A DNA stretch of 64,000 bases from Fibrobacterota bacterium (lineage in GTDB: Bacteria > Fibrobacterota > Chitinivibrionia > Chitinivibrionales > FEN-1185), in the NCBI GenBank assembly GCA_003165595.1, contig PLWQ01000012.1, positions 90,474 to 154,473 of the forward strand. The letters run 5' to 3'. Positions 16,809 through 25,252 of the stretch are shown here, in pieces; within the stretch, counting starts at the first letter, position 1; the number at the start of each line of letters is the position of its first letter. The notes under the pieces were generated by a model, which saw nothing but the letters and a program-made list of their open reading frames with translations, was not told the origin of the DNA and ran no database searches. The position numbers were made by a program, and so were the translations under genes.

Positions 16809-19742
16809 CTATTTCGAGGTCAGCCGGTTGACTCCGTCCCAATCCGGGCCCGGCGGGTTGTCTTTGTATTTCCGGCAGTGCGCGATGAGTTCCCGGCTCG
16901 GGGTTGTTTTCGCGAAACTGCGGTACGGTTCGAGCTTTTCCGCTTCGACAAGCGTTTCCACGGCGGCGTCCCATTCCTGTTTGTAGAAATGCGCCATGCC
17001 TTCGGAATACAGGCCCCGCATTTTTTCAAGATCGGCGGAGAGCTTGCCCTTCCGGGCCATCAGTTCATAAACTACAACGGGCTCGGATTTGCCCACAACC
17101 GTTATCTTGTCGAGCTGCCTTGCCTCGAAATCCTCTTTGATCATATTATGCGTGAAGTGGCTGATCATCACGAACACGCCGTACTGCTTTGCGGCGCTTT
17201 CCAAACGGGCGGCCAAGTTCACGGTATCCCCCATCATGGTGTAGTTCATGCGCGTCTTGGACCCCATGTTTCCCGTGACGATGGGACCGCTGTTGATGCC
17301 GATGCGCATGCGCATCTCGTGTACGATGGATGGCCACTTATCGCCTTCGGAAATCCATTTCTTCCGCAAGTCGGCGAGCCGCAGCTGCATGTCGAGCGCC
17401 GTGAGACAGGCCTGCCTGGCATGATCCTGCATGGGCATGGGCGCGCCAAAGAACGCGATGATGGCGTCACCTTCGTATTTATCAAGCGTCCCGTAGTGCG
17501 ACAGCAGCGTGTCGGTCATGGCAGTGAGATATTCGTTGAGCAGCTCCACCAGCCGCGTGGGCGAACCGAGTTTTTCGGAAAACGTGGAAAAGCCCTGGAT
17601 GTCGGTGAAATACGCGGTTCGGACACCCTCGTCGCCCCCGAGCTTCGGCTGCTGTTTCGAGTTGTACATCATGTCGATAAGCTCGGGCGACAGATACTGC
17701 TTGAAGGTGTTCTGCAGGAATTTGCGGTCTTTCTCCTCCGTGATGTAACGGAATGCCATGACGCCCGTGAACGTTATGACAATTGCGAAAATGGGCCGTG
17801 CGATTTCGATCCAGAGGTGGCTGCTTCCGAAAACGGTCATTGCGATGAGGAAATAAGCGAAGACGGCCACAACGCTGAGAATGGAGCCCCACAGCGGTTT
17901 GAGAAAGAACGACAGGAACCCGATGACGATGGCGACCGCCAGCAGGATGAGCAGATCCTGCCAGTCGGAAAGCCGCCTGATAAACGTGTTGGTGAGAAAC
18001 GAGTTGATGAGCGACGCGTGCACCTCCACACCCGGATAGTGGCTGTCGATTGGCGTCGATACCAGGTCGAACAGGCCCTGCACGGTTGAGCCGACGAGAA
18101 AAATCTTGCCCTCCAGGGCACCCTGCACCCGGTCCTTCATGATGTCGTAGTAGCTGTAGCGCGTAAAGGTTTTCGCCTTTGGCCCCGCATAGGTGACAAT
18201 ATGCCGGTCCCTGTTTTCTTTTGTGAACTGGTCTTTGATAAGCGGTATGCGCACCGTTCGGCCGAAATCCATGCGCATGCCGGGCGTCATGGATTCGATG
18301 ACGCTCCACGGGGTAGCGCAGAGCTCGCGGAGGACCGACTCGTTCATCACCGGAAGCGTCGAGACGAGTGTGCCGTTGATATTCTTGACCGTAAAGGAAT
18401 AGAACAGCAGTTTCGACTCGCCCGGTTTCACCGTGTCGAAATCCTTGTCGGAAACGCGCCCGATGGTTTCGAGGTCCAGTTTCGACAACGACCACTCGCC
18501 GTCGCCCTGCGGCGCGGTGAGCGCCCATTCCACGTTGGTATTCCGCCGGACTGAAATCGACGGCCCCAGAAGCAGCGAGTCTTTGTTCGCCATGCCCAGG
18601 ATTTTGCCCACATCTTGCTTGAGCAGCAGAATCGCCACCGGGCCAGGCAGAACCCCGTTGTACATCTCGATGAAGCAGGCCCCGGCTGAGTCTTTTCCTA
18701 TTTTTAGATGCGTGCTCACTTCAACGGGTTTTCCGGGCTCGCATTGCCGAATCTGCGCCGCCTTGTCGATAATGGCCTTCACCTGCAGCGCGGTAACGTT
18801 CGGATACGAGAACGTGAGCCGGCCGGCCGAATCCTTGAAGGCCTTGAAAGGCTTTCCGATGTCAACATACCTGCCCGGCTCAAAGACGATCTCCTTGTTG
18901 GGCGTGCCGAACAGCGTTGCAACGGTCCTGATGCTCAGGGGAAGGTACACGGGCGGATTCCTGCCGAACCCGTACAACAGGGGAATCTGCCGGATGACAC
19001 CGTCGGCGTTCGGGGGAATATTGACAAAGCCGACATCGCGCGCGACCTGTGCAAGGCGCGGGAAAGTGCCGTCTATCACCCGTTTGGAATCGAAGATGGA
19101 ACGCCGCACCTGCGGCGAAGGCTCGATCGCCGACGACGGGTGCAACGAATCGTGCCATGCCATGGTCATCATGGTTTGTATTTGCGATTGCGCGTAACTC
19201 GAATAGTCGGTGGTATCGGCCAGCATCACCGCATGGAAGACGTTGCCGCCCTTTCTGGTGGCATCGATGAACTGCTGGTCGTAGTCTATGGCCGAGATGA
19301 GCGGCTTGTACACCTTGTCGGGCATGGAGAACGCGGGCGACGTCGCTTTGCATTTATCAACAAGCTTGTCTATCCGCGCGACATAGTTCTTGTCGTCGGG
19401 GTCAAAGAACATGACGTCGAACACGATTGCGGCCGGATCATGCTTTTCCAGCGAGTTGATCATTTCCGCGTGAAACGAGCGGTCCCAGCTCCAGTATTTT
19501 CCCAGCTTGTGCAGGCTCCGCTCGTCGATGTCCACGATGCAGATGCCGTTGTCGTTCTCCAGAACTTCCTTCTCCTTTGCCGCGGAAAGTTCCTGAAACT
19601 CCCACCGGTATCGCATGTAATACGTCTGATCTTCGAGCCGGTCGATGAGATCCTTTACAAAAAAGTTGGTCACCAGCGCCACGCCGATGCCCATTGCCGA
19701 ACCTATGAGCAGGCTTTTCCCCAGCCGCTTGAGCCATTTCAT
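16809..19742 (-). CDS. CHASE2-domain adenylate/guanylate cyclase
   Basis: This 977-residue class III nucleotide cyclase has an N-terminal helix (about 10-30) and an extracytoplasmic CHASE2 sensor domain (about 35-590, with NGICIVDIDERSLHKLGKY and PAAIVFDVMFFD). Three transmembrane helices (about 605-685) precede the cyclase domain (about 705-890). Catalytic features are FTDIQGFSTF with the metal-binding Asp near 714, DKYEGDAIIAFFGAP with the second metal Asp, GINSGPIVTGNMGS, and MMGDTVNLAARLES. The Lys before the second Asp favours ATP as substrate. A helical TPR-like tail follows. The ATG at 19742 is preferred over the in-frame TTG at 19745 because AAGGAG is then spaced correctly. A good promoter lies at 19805-19833. 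Confidence 0.93.
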   Translation of the reverse strand: MKWLKRLGKSLLIGSAMGIGVALVTNFFVKDLIDRLEDQTYYMRYRWEFQELSAAKEKEVLENDNGICIVDIDERSLHKLGKYWSWDRSFHAEMINSLEKHDPAAIVFDVMFFDPDDKNYVARIDKLVDKCKATSPAFSMPDKVYKPLISAIDYDQQFIDATRKGGNVFHAVMLADTTDYSSYAQSQIQTMMTMAWHDSLHPSSAIEPSPQVRRSIFDSKRVIDGTFPRLAQVARDVGFVNIPPNADGVIRQIPLLYGFGRNPPVYLPLSIRTVATLFGTPNKEIVFEPGRYVDIGKPFKAFKDSAGRLTFSYPNVTALQVKAIIDKAAQIRQCEPGKPVEVSTHLKIGKDSAGACFIEMYNGVLPGPVAILLLKQDVGKILGMANKDSLLLGPSISVRRNTNVEWALTAPQGDGEWSLSKLDLETIGRVSDKDFDTVKPGESKLLFYSFTVKNINGTLVSTLPVMNESVLRELCATPWSVIESMTPGMRMDFGRTVRIPLIKDQFTKENRDRHIVTYAGPKAKTFTRYSYYDIMKDRVQGALEGKIFLVGSTVQGLFDLVSTPIDSHYPGVEVHASLINSFLTNTFIRRLSDWQDLLILLAVAIVIGFLSFFLKPLWGSILSVVAVFAYFLIAMTVFGSSHLWIEIARPIFAIVITFTGVMAFRYITEEKDRKFLQNTFKQYLSPELIDMMYNSKQQPKLGGDEGVRTAYFTDIQGFSTFSEKLGSPTRLVELLNEYLTAMTDTLLSHYGTLDKYEGDAIIAFFGAPMPMQDHARQACLTALDMQLRLADLRKKWISEGDKWPSIVHEMRMRIGINSGPIVTGNMGSKTRMNYTMMGDTVNLAARLESAAKQYGVFVMISHFTHNMIKEDFEARQLDKITVVGKSEPVVVYELMARKGKLSADLEKMRGLYSEGMAHFYKQEWDAAVETLVEAEKLEPYRSFAKTTPSRELIAHCRKYKDNPPGPDWDGVNRLTSK

Positions 19743-19804
19743 CAAGGTCTCCTTGCCGAGAGACGTTCGCCTTGTTTGCCGTGCGGGACAGAGTCAACAT
19801 TACC

Positions 19805-19833
19805 ATTATATAGGAAGGAGGCGGAAATTACAA
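19805..19833 (-). promoter_or_regulatory. Predicted promoter of the CHASE2 cyclase gene
   Basis: On the minus strand, TTGTAA (19833-19828), a 17-bp spacer and a perfect TATAAT (19810-19805) precede the cyclase start by about 60 bp. Confidence 0.65.
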
Positions 19834-20024
19834 GGTTCATGCTTGGAGAACGGCATGCCCTTGGTGGGCAGGTAAATTGTGTTCTTTCTCTCCCGCCCCT
19901 GCCGATGGAACGCATGCCGTGGCGCGACACGGTTTCCGGCGCCGGCACGCGAAAAGGGGCGGTTGCGGTAACGTTACCGACGGTTTTGAGACTGGTCGCG
20001 CTGTCATTCATTTATTTTATCCCC

Positions 20025-20948
20025 ATGAAATCAACCTCTCGCTGCCTCTCGTGCTACCTGGACGACATCGCGGGCGCGCTCGATATTCTTGACGTACCGG
20101 AAAAGCCCAGGGCAAAGGTGCTCAAACAAAGCCTGCTCTGCATCGCCGAAACCCTTGCGCACAAGGACCCGCCCTCCTACACAATTACCGCGCTGCACAG
20201 GATACTCAAGCGCACGCTCGGCCTCGCCATGCCGTTTGCCGACCTGAGAGCGGCCTGCCTCAAAGCGGGTATGGCAATAGCGCGAGGGGTGGAAAAGAAG
20301 GCATCCTCAATGTCCGGCGTGCAGCGATTCCGGTTTCTTGCACGATGGGCGGTAGCGGCGAACAGCCTCGATTTCCGCACCGCGGGCGCGGGCTACGGGC
20401 TTACCGAATCCGCGGTCAAGAAAACCTTGACCGGATATTTCGATACCGGCCTCGCCGTCGACCACACCGCGCGGATATATGCCGCGGCACGCAAAGCCCG
20501 GTCGGTGGTTTACATTCCGGACAACGTGGGCGAGTTGCCGTTCGACAAGCTTCTCGTCGGCTTGATATCGTCCTTTGGAGCCGGGGTCACGGTGCCCATG
20601 CGGGGCGGCCCGATCACCAGCGATGCCGTCATGGCCGACGCGAAAGCCGTGTCCATGAACAGCGCTGCCAGGGTAATCCTTGCCGGACCGGACACGCTCG
20701 GCATTTCTTTTTCGGAAATGAGCAAACCCATGGCTGCCGCCCTGGCGTCCGCGGACCTCATCGTCGCAAAGGGACAGGCCAACTACTACGTGCTGTCGGA
20801 ATTTGGAAACAGGTATCCGACCGCCACCATCGCCTGTTTGTTTACCGCAAAATGCGGACTCGTGTGGAATGTTTTCGGCTGCACCGGCAAGTCGTCGATT
20901 GCGGCAATCATCCAGCAGGGGTCACGCGCGCGCGGAGGCCGGGCATGA
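20025..20948 (+). CDS. DUF89 family (ARMT1-like) damage-control phosphatase
   Basis: This 307-residue protein carries the DUF89 hallmarks: an N-terminal CLSCYL segment, DNVGELPFDKLLVG (the family's DNAGE-x-x-FD metal/phosphate motif) at about 168-181, and KGQANYYVLSE near 250. DUF89 proteins are metal-dependent phosphatases that hydrolyse damaged or excess sugar phosphates and related metabolites. The start is the ATG before KSTSRCLSC; the longer upstream frame runs antisense through the cyclase gene and is not coding. Its stop overlaps the next gene's start by ATGA, so it is translationally coupled to the phosphatidyltransferase. Substrate is unknown. Its place beside rpe fits a sugar-phosphate housekeeping role, which is inference. 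Confidence 0.88.
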   Translation: MKSTSRCLSCYLDDIAGALDILDVPEKPRAKVLKQSLLCIAETLAHKDPPSYTITALHRILKRTLGLAMPFADLRAACLKAGMAIARGVEKKASSMSGVQRFRFLARWAVAANSLDFRTAGAGYGLTESAVKKTLTGYFDTGLAVDHTARIYAAARKARSVVYIPDNVGELPFDKLLVGLISSFGAGVTVPMRGGPITSDAVMADAKAVSMNSAARVILAGPDTLGISFSEMSKPMAAALASADLIVAKGQANYYVLSEFGNRYPTATIACLFTAKCGLVWNVFGCTGKSSIAAIIQQGSRARGGRA

Positions 20949-21562
20949 GGCCGTTCAACCTTGCAATCGCGCTCACCCTTTCCCGAATACTTATTGCCCC
21001 GGTCTTCGCATTCTTTTTCGTGCGCAGCTTTCATGCCGCATCGCCCGCGCTATGGCTGTGGATCGCCATCGGGATGGCCGCACTTATCGAACTGTCCGAC
21101 GCGCTCGACGGGTTCGTTGCGCGCAGCCGCAACCAGGTTTCCGATTTCGGCAAGCTGCTCGATCCCATGGCCGACAGCCTCTCACGCCAGACCATTTTTC
21201 TTTCCTTTATGGTATGCGCCGACCACATTATTCCGCTCTGGATGTTTCTCCTGTTTTTGTACCGGGACGCCGTCCTTTCCATCCTTCGCACCATGTGCGC
21301 ATATCACGGCACCGTGCTTGCCGCGCGGCGTGCGGGCAAACTCAAGGCGGTTGTCCAGGCCGTTGGCGCGTTTGCCGTGCTTTTCCTGTGCCTGGGAATT
21401 TCGTGCAAGGTGCCATGGATTCCTCGCAGCGTCTGGGGGCGACATCCGGGGTTCTGGGTCATGCTCGTTCCCGCTGCGGTCACCGTGCTGTCGGTCTACG
21501 ACTACATTGCCTCCAACTGGCGCGTGGTAAAGGTAATGGCGGTTTCGCAGTTCTTCAAATAA
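20945..21562 (+). CDS. CDP-alcohol phosphatidyltransferase (PgsA-like)
   Basis: This 205-residue integral membrane enzyme has the full CDP-alcohol phosphotransferase signature D-G-x2-A-R-x8-G-x3-D-x3-D, spelled DALDGFVARSRNQVSDFGKL followed by LDPMAD (about 56-81). Six or so hydrophobic segments surround it. The best guess is CDP-diacylglycerol-glycerol-3-phosphate 3-phosphatidyltransferase, which makes phosphatidylglycerol phosphate for anionic phospholipids. Related enzymes using inositol phosphate or serine cannot be excluded from the motif alone. It overlaps the DUF89 gene by 4 bases and is 34 bp before rpe, so these genes form an operon. Confidence 0.88.
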   Translation: MRPFNLAIALTLSRILIAPVFAFFFVRSFHAASPALWLWIAIGMAALIELSDALDGFVARSRNQVSDFGKLLDPMADSLSRQTIFLSFMVCADHIIPLWMFLLFLYRDAVLSILRTMCAYHGTVLAARRAGKLKAVVQAVGAFAVLFLCLGISCKVPWIPRSVWGRHPGFWVMLVPAAVTVLSVYDYIASNWRVVKVMAVSQFFK

Positions 21563-21596
21563 ACGTTGCCGGGCGCAGAACAGAAAGCTTTCGCAT

Positions 21597-22262
21597 ATGT
21601 CATCATCCATCATTCATATAGCGCCATCCATTCTTTCCGCAGATTTCCGGCATCTGGAACGCGAAGTGAAAGACGCCGAGGCTGCGGGCGCAGACCGCAT
21701 TCACTGCGACGTGATGGACGGTCATTTTGTTCCCAACCTCACCTTTGGCCCGTTTGTTATCGAGGCGGTGAAGAAATGCGTGTCGATCCCTCTTGACGTG
21801 CATCTCATGATATCCAATCCGCAGGACTATATAGCCACGTACTGCAACGCGGGCGCGAACGTTCTGCTGGTGCACGCCGAAGTGTGTCCCGACCTGGCGC
21901 AGGTGCTTCTCGACATTCGCAAACACGGCGCTAAGGCCGGCGCGGCCGTAAACCCGGACAAGAGCATCGACCTCCTTGTGCCGCACTTTGATGCCATGGA
22001 CCAGGTGCTCATTATGACCGTGTTCGCGGGATTCGGCGGGCAGAAATTCATTCCCGACATGCTTCCAAAAATAAGGTCGGTCCGCGACGAAGCGGCACGG
22101 CGCGGCCTTTCCCTTGCCATCGAAGTCGACGGCGGCATCAACGACCAGACGGCGCGGCCGTGTTTCGAAAACGGGGCAACGGTTTTTGTCGCGGGCAATT
22201 ACGTGTTCGGCGGCGACAGCTACAAAGACCGCATCGACGCCATCCGGCGCGCGGTACGTTGA
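21597..22262 (+). CDS. rpe: Ribulose-phosphate 3-epimerase
   Basis: This 221-residue TIM-barrel enzyme interconverts ribulose 5-phosphate and xylulose 5-phosphate in the pentose phosphate pathway. Family motifs are clear: IAPSILSADF with the substrate Ser, HCDVMDGHFVPNLTFGP with the metal His and catalytic Asp, VHLMI, MTVFAGFGGQKF (normally MSVxPGFGGQ), and EVDGGIN with the second catalytic Asp. The A for P in the GFGGQ loop is a small deviation. Start and length are normal. It lies in the DUF89-pgsA-rpe-S41 operon. Its product also links the xylose operon at 33.6-37.8 kb to central metabolism. Confidence 0.96.
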   Translation: MSSSIIHIAPSILSADFRHLEREVKDAEAAGADRIHCDVMDGHFVPNLTFGPFVIEAVKKCVSIPLDVHLMISNPQDYIATYCNAGANVLLVHAEVCPDLAQVLLDIRKHGAKAGAAVNPDKSIDLLVPHFDAMDQVLIMTVFAGFGGQKFIPDMLPKIRSVRDEAARRGLSLAIEVDGGINDQTARPCFENGATVFVAGNYVFGGDSYKDRIDAIRRAVR

Positions 22263-22265
22263 CGC

Positions 22266-23321
22266 ATGCGCAGGCGCACCGCACTTCTTGCGAGTACGGC
22301 GGTTGCGCTGGCCGGGGCATTTTGTTTCGGGTGCGCGCGCTACCCCGTGGCCGCAGACGGCGCCAACCTGCTCGAACTCGAAAGCGTGTGGCAGTATCTC
22401 AAGGCCTACAGCGTCTGGCAGGACAGCATTCCTCTTGCGCAGAACCCGTTCGCATTCGACTCGGCCGAGCAGCTTCTCGCAAGCGTAAACGATACGTTTC
22501 ACGGCTATAATTATACCAGGTACACCGACGACACAGTGGCTTTACCGCAAGCAAAGCTGGCCGCGGTAGCGGCGGGCGCGGAAAGTACGACGGTGCTGTG
22601 GTCGGGAATTACCGACTCAACGGCCTACGTGCGGATCACCGAATTCAAGCACGACACAACGGATTCGGCATTTAGAAGCGCAATGCCGTTTTTCTCCCAG
22701 TTTCCCAAACTTATCGTGGACCTGAGAAGCAATCTCGGCGGCGACATTGACGCCGTGGATTCAATTCTCGAATATTTTCTCCCTGCGAACACCCCATTCA
22801 TATTTGCAAGATACCGAGCCTACGACGATTCAACGCGCACGGCTAAAACCGTGGGGTGGGAACAATGGACCACAAAGCACGACCACTCGCCCACGCTCGT
22901 CAACGCCCGCGTTGCAGTGCTCATGAACCGACTCTCGGCCAGCGCATCGGAAATTCTTGTGGCCGGGCTCAAGGACGGCCGCCGCGACCGCGGCATCGAC
23001 ACGGCGATCCTGGTGGGCGAAACCACCTTCGGCAAAGGCATAGGCCAAATCGTCATTTCGCGCTCGTTTCTTGGCAAACGCGACCTCAAGATCACGTTCC
23101 TGCGGCTCAAGGGGATCAGCGACAGGATCGGCGTTTATCACCGGAAAGGGATTGCTCCGGATGTGCAGGCGACAAATTCCCTGGCTCAACTCAACGCCGC
23201 GCTGCTCGCGCTGGAACCTTCGGCGCAACCCCTCACCGGCTCTCTGCCGATGGTTGCGGCGGGTTCCGCAAATGCTGAGGCAAGCGTTCGTGTTCCTGCG
23301 GACCCGCGTCTTGAAAAGTGA
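22266..23321 (+). CDS. S41 (C-terminal processing type) peptidase, lipoprotein
   Basis: This 351-residue exported protein has a lipobox-like AGAFCFGC at about residues 17-24 and an S41 serine protease domain. Motifs are LIVDLRSNLGGDIDAVDSI, NRLSASASEILVAGL at about 221-235 with the catalytic Ser, and GETTFGKGIGQIV with the general-base Lys near 257. No PDZ domain is visible between the N-terminus and the core, unlike classical CtpA/Prc, and the N-terminal part is short. It begins 3 bp after the rpe stop. The natural substrate is unknown; S41 proteases of this kind trim envelope proteins or act on peptides in the periplasm. Confidence 0.88.
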   Translation: MRRRTALLASTAVALAGAFCFGCARYPVAADGANLLELESVWQYLKAYSVWQDSIPLAQNPFAFDSAEQLLASVNDTFHGYNYTRYTDDTVALPQAKLAAVAAGAESTTVLWSGITDSTAYVRITEFKHDTTDSAFRSAMPFFSQFPKLIVDLRSNLGGDIDAVDSILEYFLPANTPFIFARYRAYDDSTRTAKTVGWEQWTTKHDHSPTLVNARVAVLMNRLSASASEILVAGLKDGRRDRGIDTAILVGETTFGKGIGQIVISRSFLGKRDLKITFLRLKGISDRIGVYHRKGIAPDVQATNSLAQLNAALLALEPSAQPLTGSLPMVAAGSANAEASVRVPADPRLEK

Positions 23322-23400
23322 GGAAGCATTGCAAACGGAAGTGTCCGGTTTCGCGGGCCATACTTGCACCCGGGTTTCCTGCGTGCACGCCACATAATGG

Positions 23401-23429
23401 TTGAACACGGGTACGGTTCTTGGTATAAT
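23401..23429 (+). promoter_or_regulatory. Predicted promoter of the sigma-54-type activator gene
   Basis: TTGAAC (23401-23406), a 17-bp spacer and a perfect TATAAT (23424-23429). The ATG is only 14 bases after the -10 box, so the transcript would have a leader of well under ten bases. Confidence 0.65.
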
Positions 23430-23443
23430 CATATACGCTCTCC

Positions 23444-24454
23444 ATGGAAAAGACACCCCACACACCAGTGATTCCCCTCGACGCCAACCTCGGTCTCGTC
23501 GGCGCATCCTCCTATCTCCAGGAACTCCGTCAGGATATTCGCGGCGTCGCGGAAGGTGATTTTCCCGTTTTGATCCAGGGAGATTCGGGCACGGGAAAAG
23601 ACATCATCGCGCACGCCATCCATGCATGCGGGAAGCGAAACGGCCGCCGCATGATGGTGCTCAACTGCTCGGCCATTCCAAAGCACCTTGAGGAAGCGGA
23701 GTATTTCGGGTATGCAAAGGGCGCGTTTTCGGGTGCGACCGTGATGAAGGAAGGCATCATCGAAACCGCCGACGGCTCCACCCTGTTTCTCGACGAAGTG
23801 GGCGACATGTCGCCCGACATCCAGGCCAAGCTGCTCCGCGTTCTTGATAAAGGCGAATTTGTGCCCCTGGGTTCGACCGCGGTGAGAAAAGTGGACCTCC
23901 GCGTGGTGAGCGCCACGAACCGCGACCTGGAGGCGATGGTAAAGAATCAATCCTTCCGGCAGGACCTGTACTTCAGGCTCAAGGGCGCACTCATCGCGAC
24001 GCAGCCCCTTGCACGCCACAAAGACGATATTCCCGTTCTCATCAGCCATTTTCTCAGCATGCAAGACGACCCGAAAATCCCGCGGCACATATCGCCCCCG
24101 GCGCTTGAGATTCTCACGAACTACTCCTGGCCCGGCAACGAGCGCGAACTCAAGTACACCGTGGAAGTGCTATGCATGGCGAGCATCGGAATGAAGTTGA
24201 TTCAGGAGAAAACGGTCCGGGCGGTGCTCAAAATGAACGAGACGGTTCCTCATCAGCCGCTCACCTACAAAGAGGCCAAGGCCGCCATGATGCACGACTT
24301 CGAAACGAGGTATTTTTCCAAACTCCTCACCCAATTCAAGGGCAACCTGAATCAGGCTTCCAAGGTGGCGGGCATGTATCGTCCCAACCTTCTCAAGAAG
24401 CTCAAGCAATTGAGCATTTCGCAGAACGCGTTCAGACCGCAAAAGAGATCATAG
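23444..24454 (+). CDS. Sigma-54-dependent (bEBP-type) transcriptional activator
   Basis: This 336-residue protein is a compact AAA+ activator of RNA polymerase sigma-54. Walker A is GDSGTGKD at 46-53. The sigma-contacting loop reads GAFSGA at 93-98, a conservative Ser-for-Thr change from GAFTGA. Walker B is TLFLDEVGDM near 110-120, and the arginine-finger region is FRQDLYFRL. A Fis-type helix-turn-helix is predicted at the C-terminus (about 285-330, GNLNQASKVAGMYRPNLLKK). There is no N-terminal receiver, PAS or GAF domain; the AAA+ core starts by residue 17. Activity must therefore be set by a partner or by expression. No ribosome site precedes the ATG. The target is unknown. Confidence 0.9.
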   Translation: MEKTPHTPVIPLDANLGLVGASSYLQELRQDIRGVAEGDFPVLIQGDSGTGKDIIAHAIHACGKRNGRRMMVLNCSAIPKHLEEAEYFGYAKGAFSGATVMKEGIIETADGSTLFLDEVGDMSPDIQAKLLRVLDKGEFVPLGSTAVRKVDLRVVSATNRDLEAMVKNQSFRQDLYFRLKGALIATQPLARHKDDIPVLISHFLSMQDDPKIPRHISPPALEILTNYSWPGNERELKYTVEVLCMASIGMKLIQEKTVRAVLKMNETVPHQPLTYKEAKAAMMHDFETRYFSKLLTQFKGNLNQASKVAGMYRPNLLKKLKQLSISQNAFRPQKRS

Positions 24455-24493
24455 TAATCAAATCTATTCACGAGAAAATTTGGTCACTCTTGC

Positions 24494-24718
24494 CGGGGGA
24501 AGTGCAGTGCCTGGACAATACCACAAATTAGTCTTTGGTGGGGGAAGTGCAGCCTGTCTCAAATCTTGACAGTGGGTTTGGGCGTTCCCCTCGCTACGCT
24601 CGGGTCGGCCCTCCCTCCGTGCTCGGCCGTTCGGCCTCGGTGCCGGACCGCCCGGATTGCCTTCGGCGCGGGTCGGCCGGTACCGCGCTTTGGCGCGCAC
24701 TGCGGTCCTTCCTAACGC
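24494..24718 (+). repeat. Structured dispersed repeat, module 1 (copy 4) with a doubled left end
   Basis: The full copy runs 24537-24718. Its left end is GGTGGGGGAAGTGCAGCCTG, then CCTCGCTACGCTCGGG, hairpin GGCC-gttc-GGCC, a stem GTGCCGG with CCGGTAC (one G-U pair), hairpin CGCGC-tttg-GCGCG, and the end CCTAACGC. A second, isolated left-end fragment (GGGGGAAGTGCAGTGCCTG) lies at 24495-24513. The element follows the stop codon of the activator gene. Confidence 0.7.
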
Positions 24719-24874
24719 ATGCGTGCAAACGTCGGTGGCAGATAAGTGCTGCGGTGAAACTTTGAGAGTGGTTTTGAACTATTCCCTGCTCGACAAACAG
24801 CAATTCACAGAATAGACAGGAATGCGAAAGTGGGCGACAACTGTTTGTGGGGGAGATGGAGAGGATGGTTTCTT

Positions 24875-25045
24875 GCGCCAGGGGCGACGGAAGGTGTGCC
24901 CGAGCACAGTGCCGGCCGACCCGGCCGCCAGGCATAGGGCGGACCGGCACCGAGGCGAATAGCCGAGCCTGGAGAGCCGGAGCACAGGATGTGCGGAGAC
25001 CACGCACGAAGCGCGCCCGAAGGGTGCTGAGCCGGACGCGAAGCA
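24875..25045 (-). repeat. Structured dispersed repeat, module 1 (copy 5, inverted)
   Basis: Read on the minus strand it shows GGCT-att-CGCC, the long stem GTGCCGG with CCGGCAC, the hairpin TGTGC-tcgg-GCACA and a decayed 3' end. It faces copy 4 across about 150 bp. The rest of the spacer from 24719 to 25252 holds no recognisable gene. Confidence 0.6.
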
Positions 25046-25252
25046 TGAACAAAGAACCGGTGCTGCAAGGCAGGCGCCCAGATTTAACGGGGTTACGAGA
25101 CGACCTCAGTTTCCCCCTCGCTCCGGCCTTAGGCGTACTGCGCTACCCCTCTCGGCTGGCAGATTCTTGTTTCTCATCCCTCTTTGTCTCTCAACAGAAG
25201 CGTATTCTATATTATAAATTCTTCCATTTCTTAACCGGGGTACGGCATCGGA

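Noticed and set aside
16809-19745. TTG at 19745 as the cyclase start
   Set aside because: The ATG three bases downstream has the better-spaced AAGGAG site.
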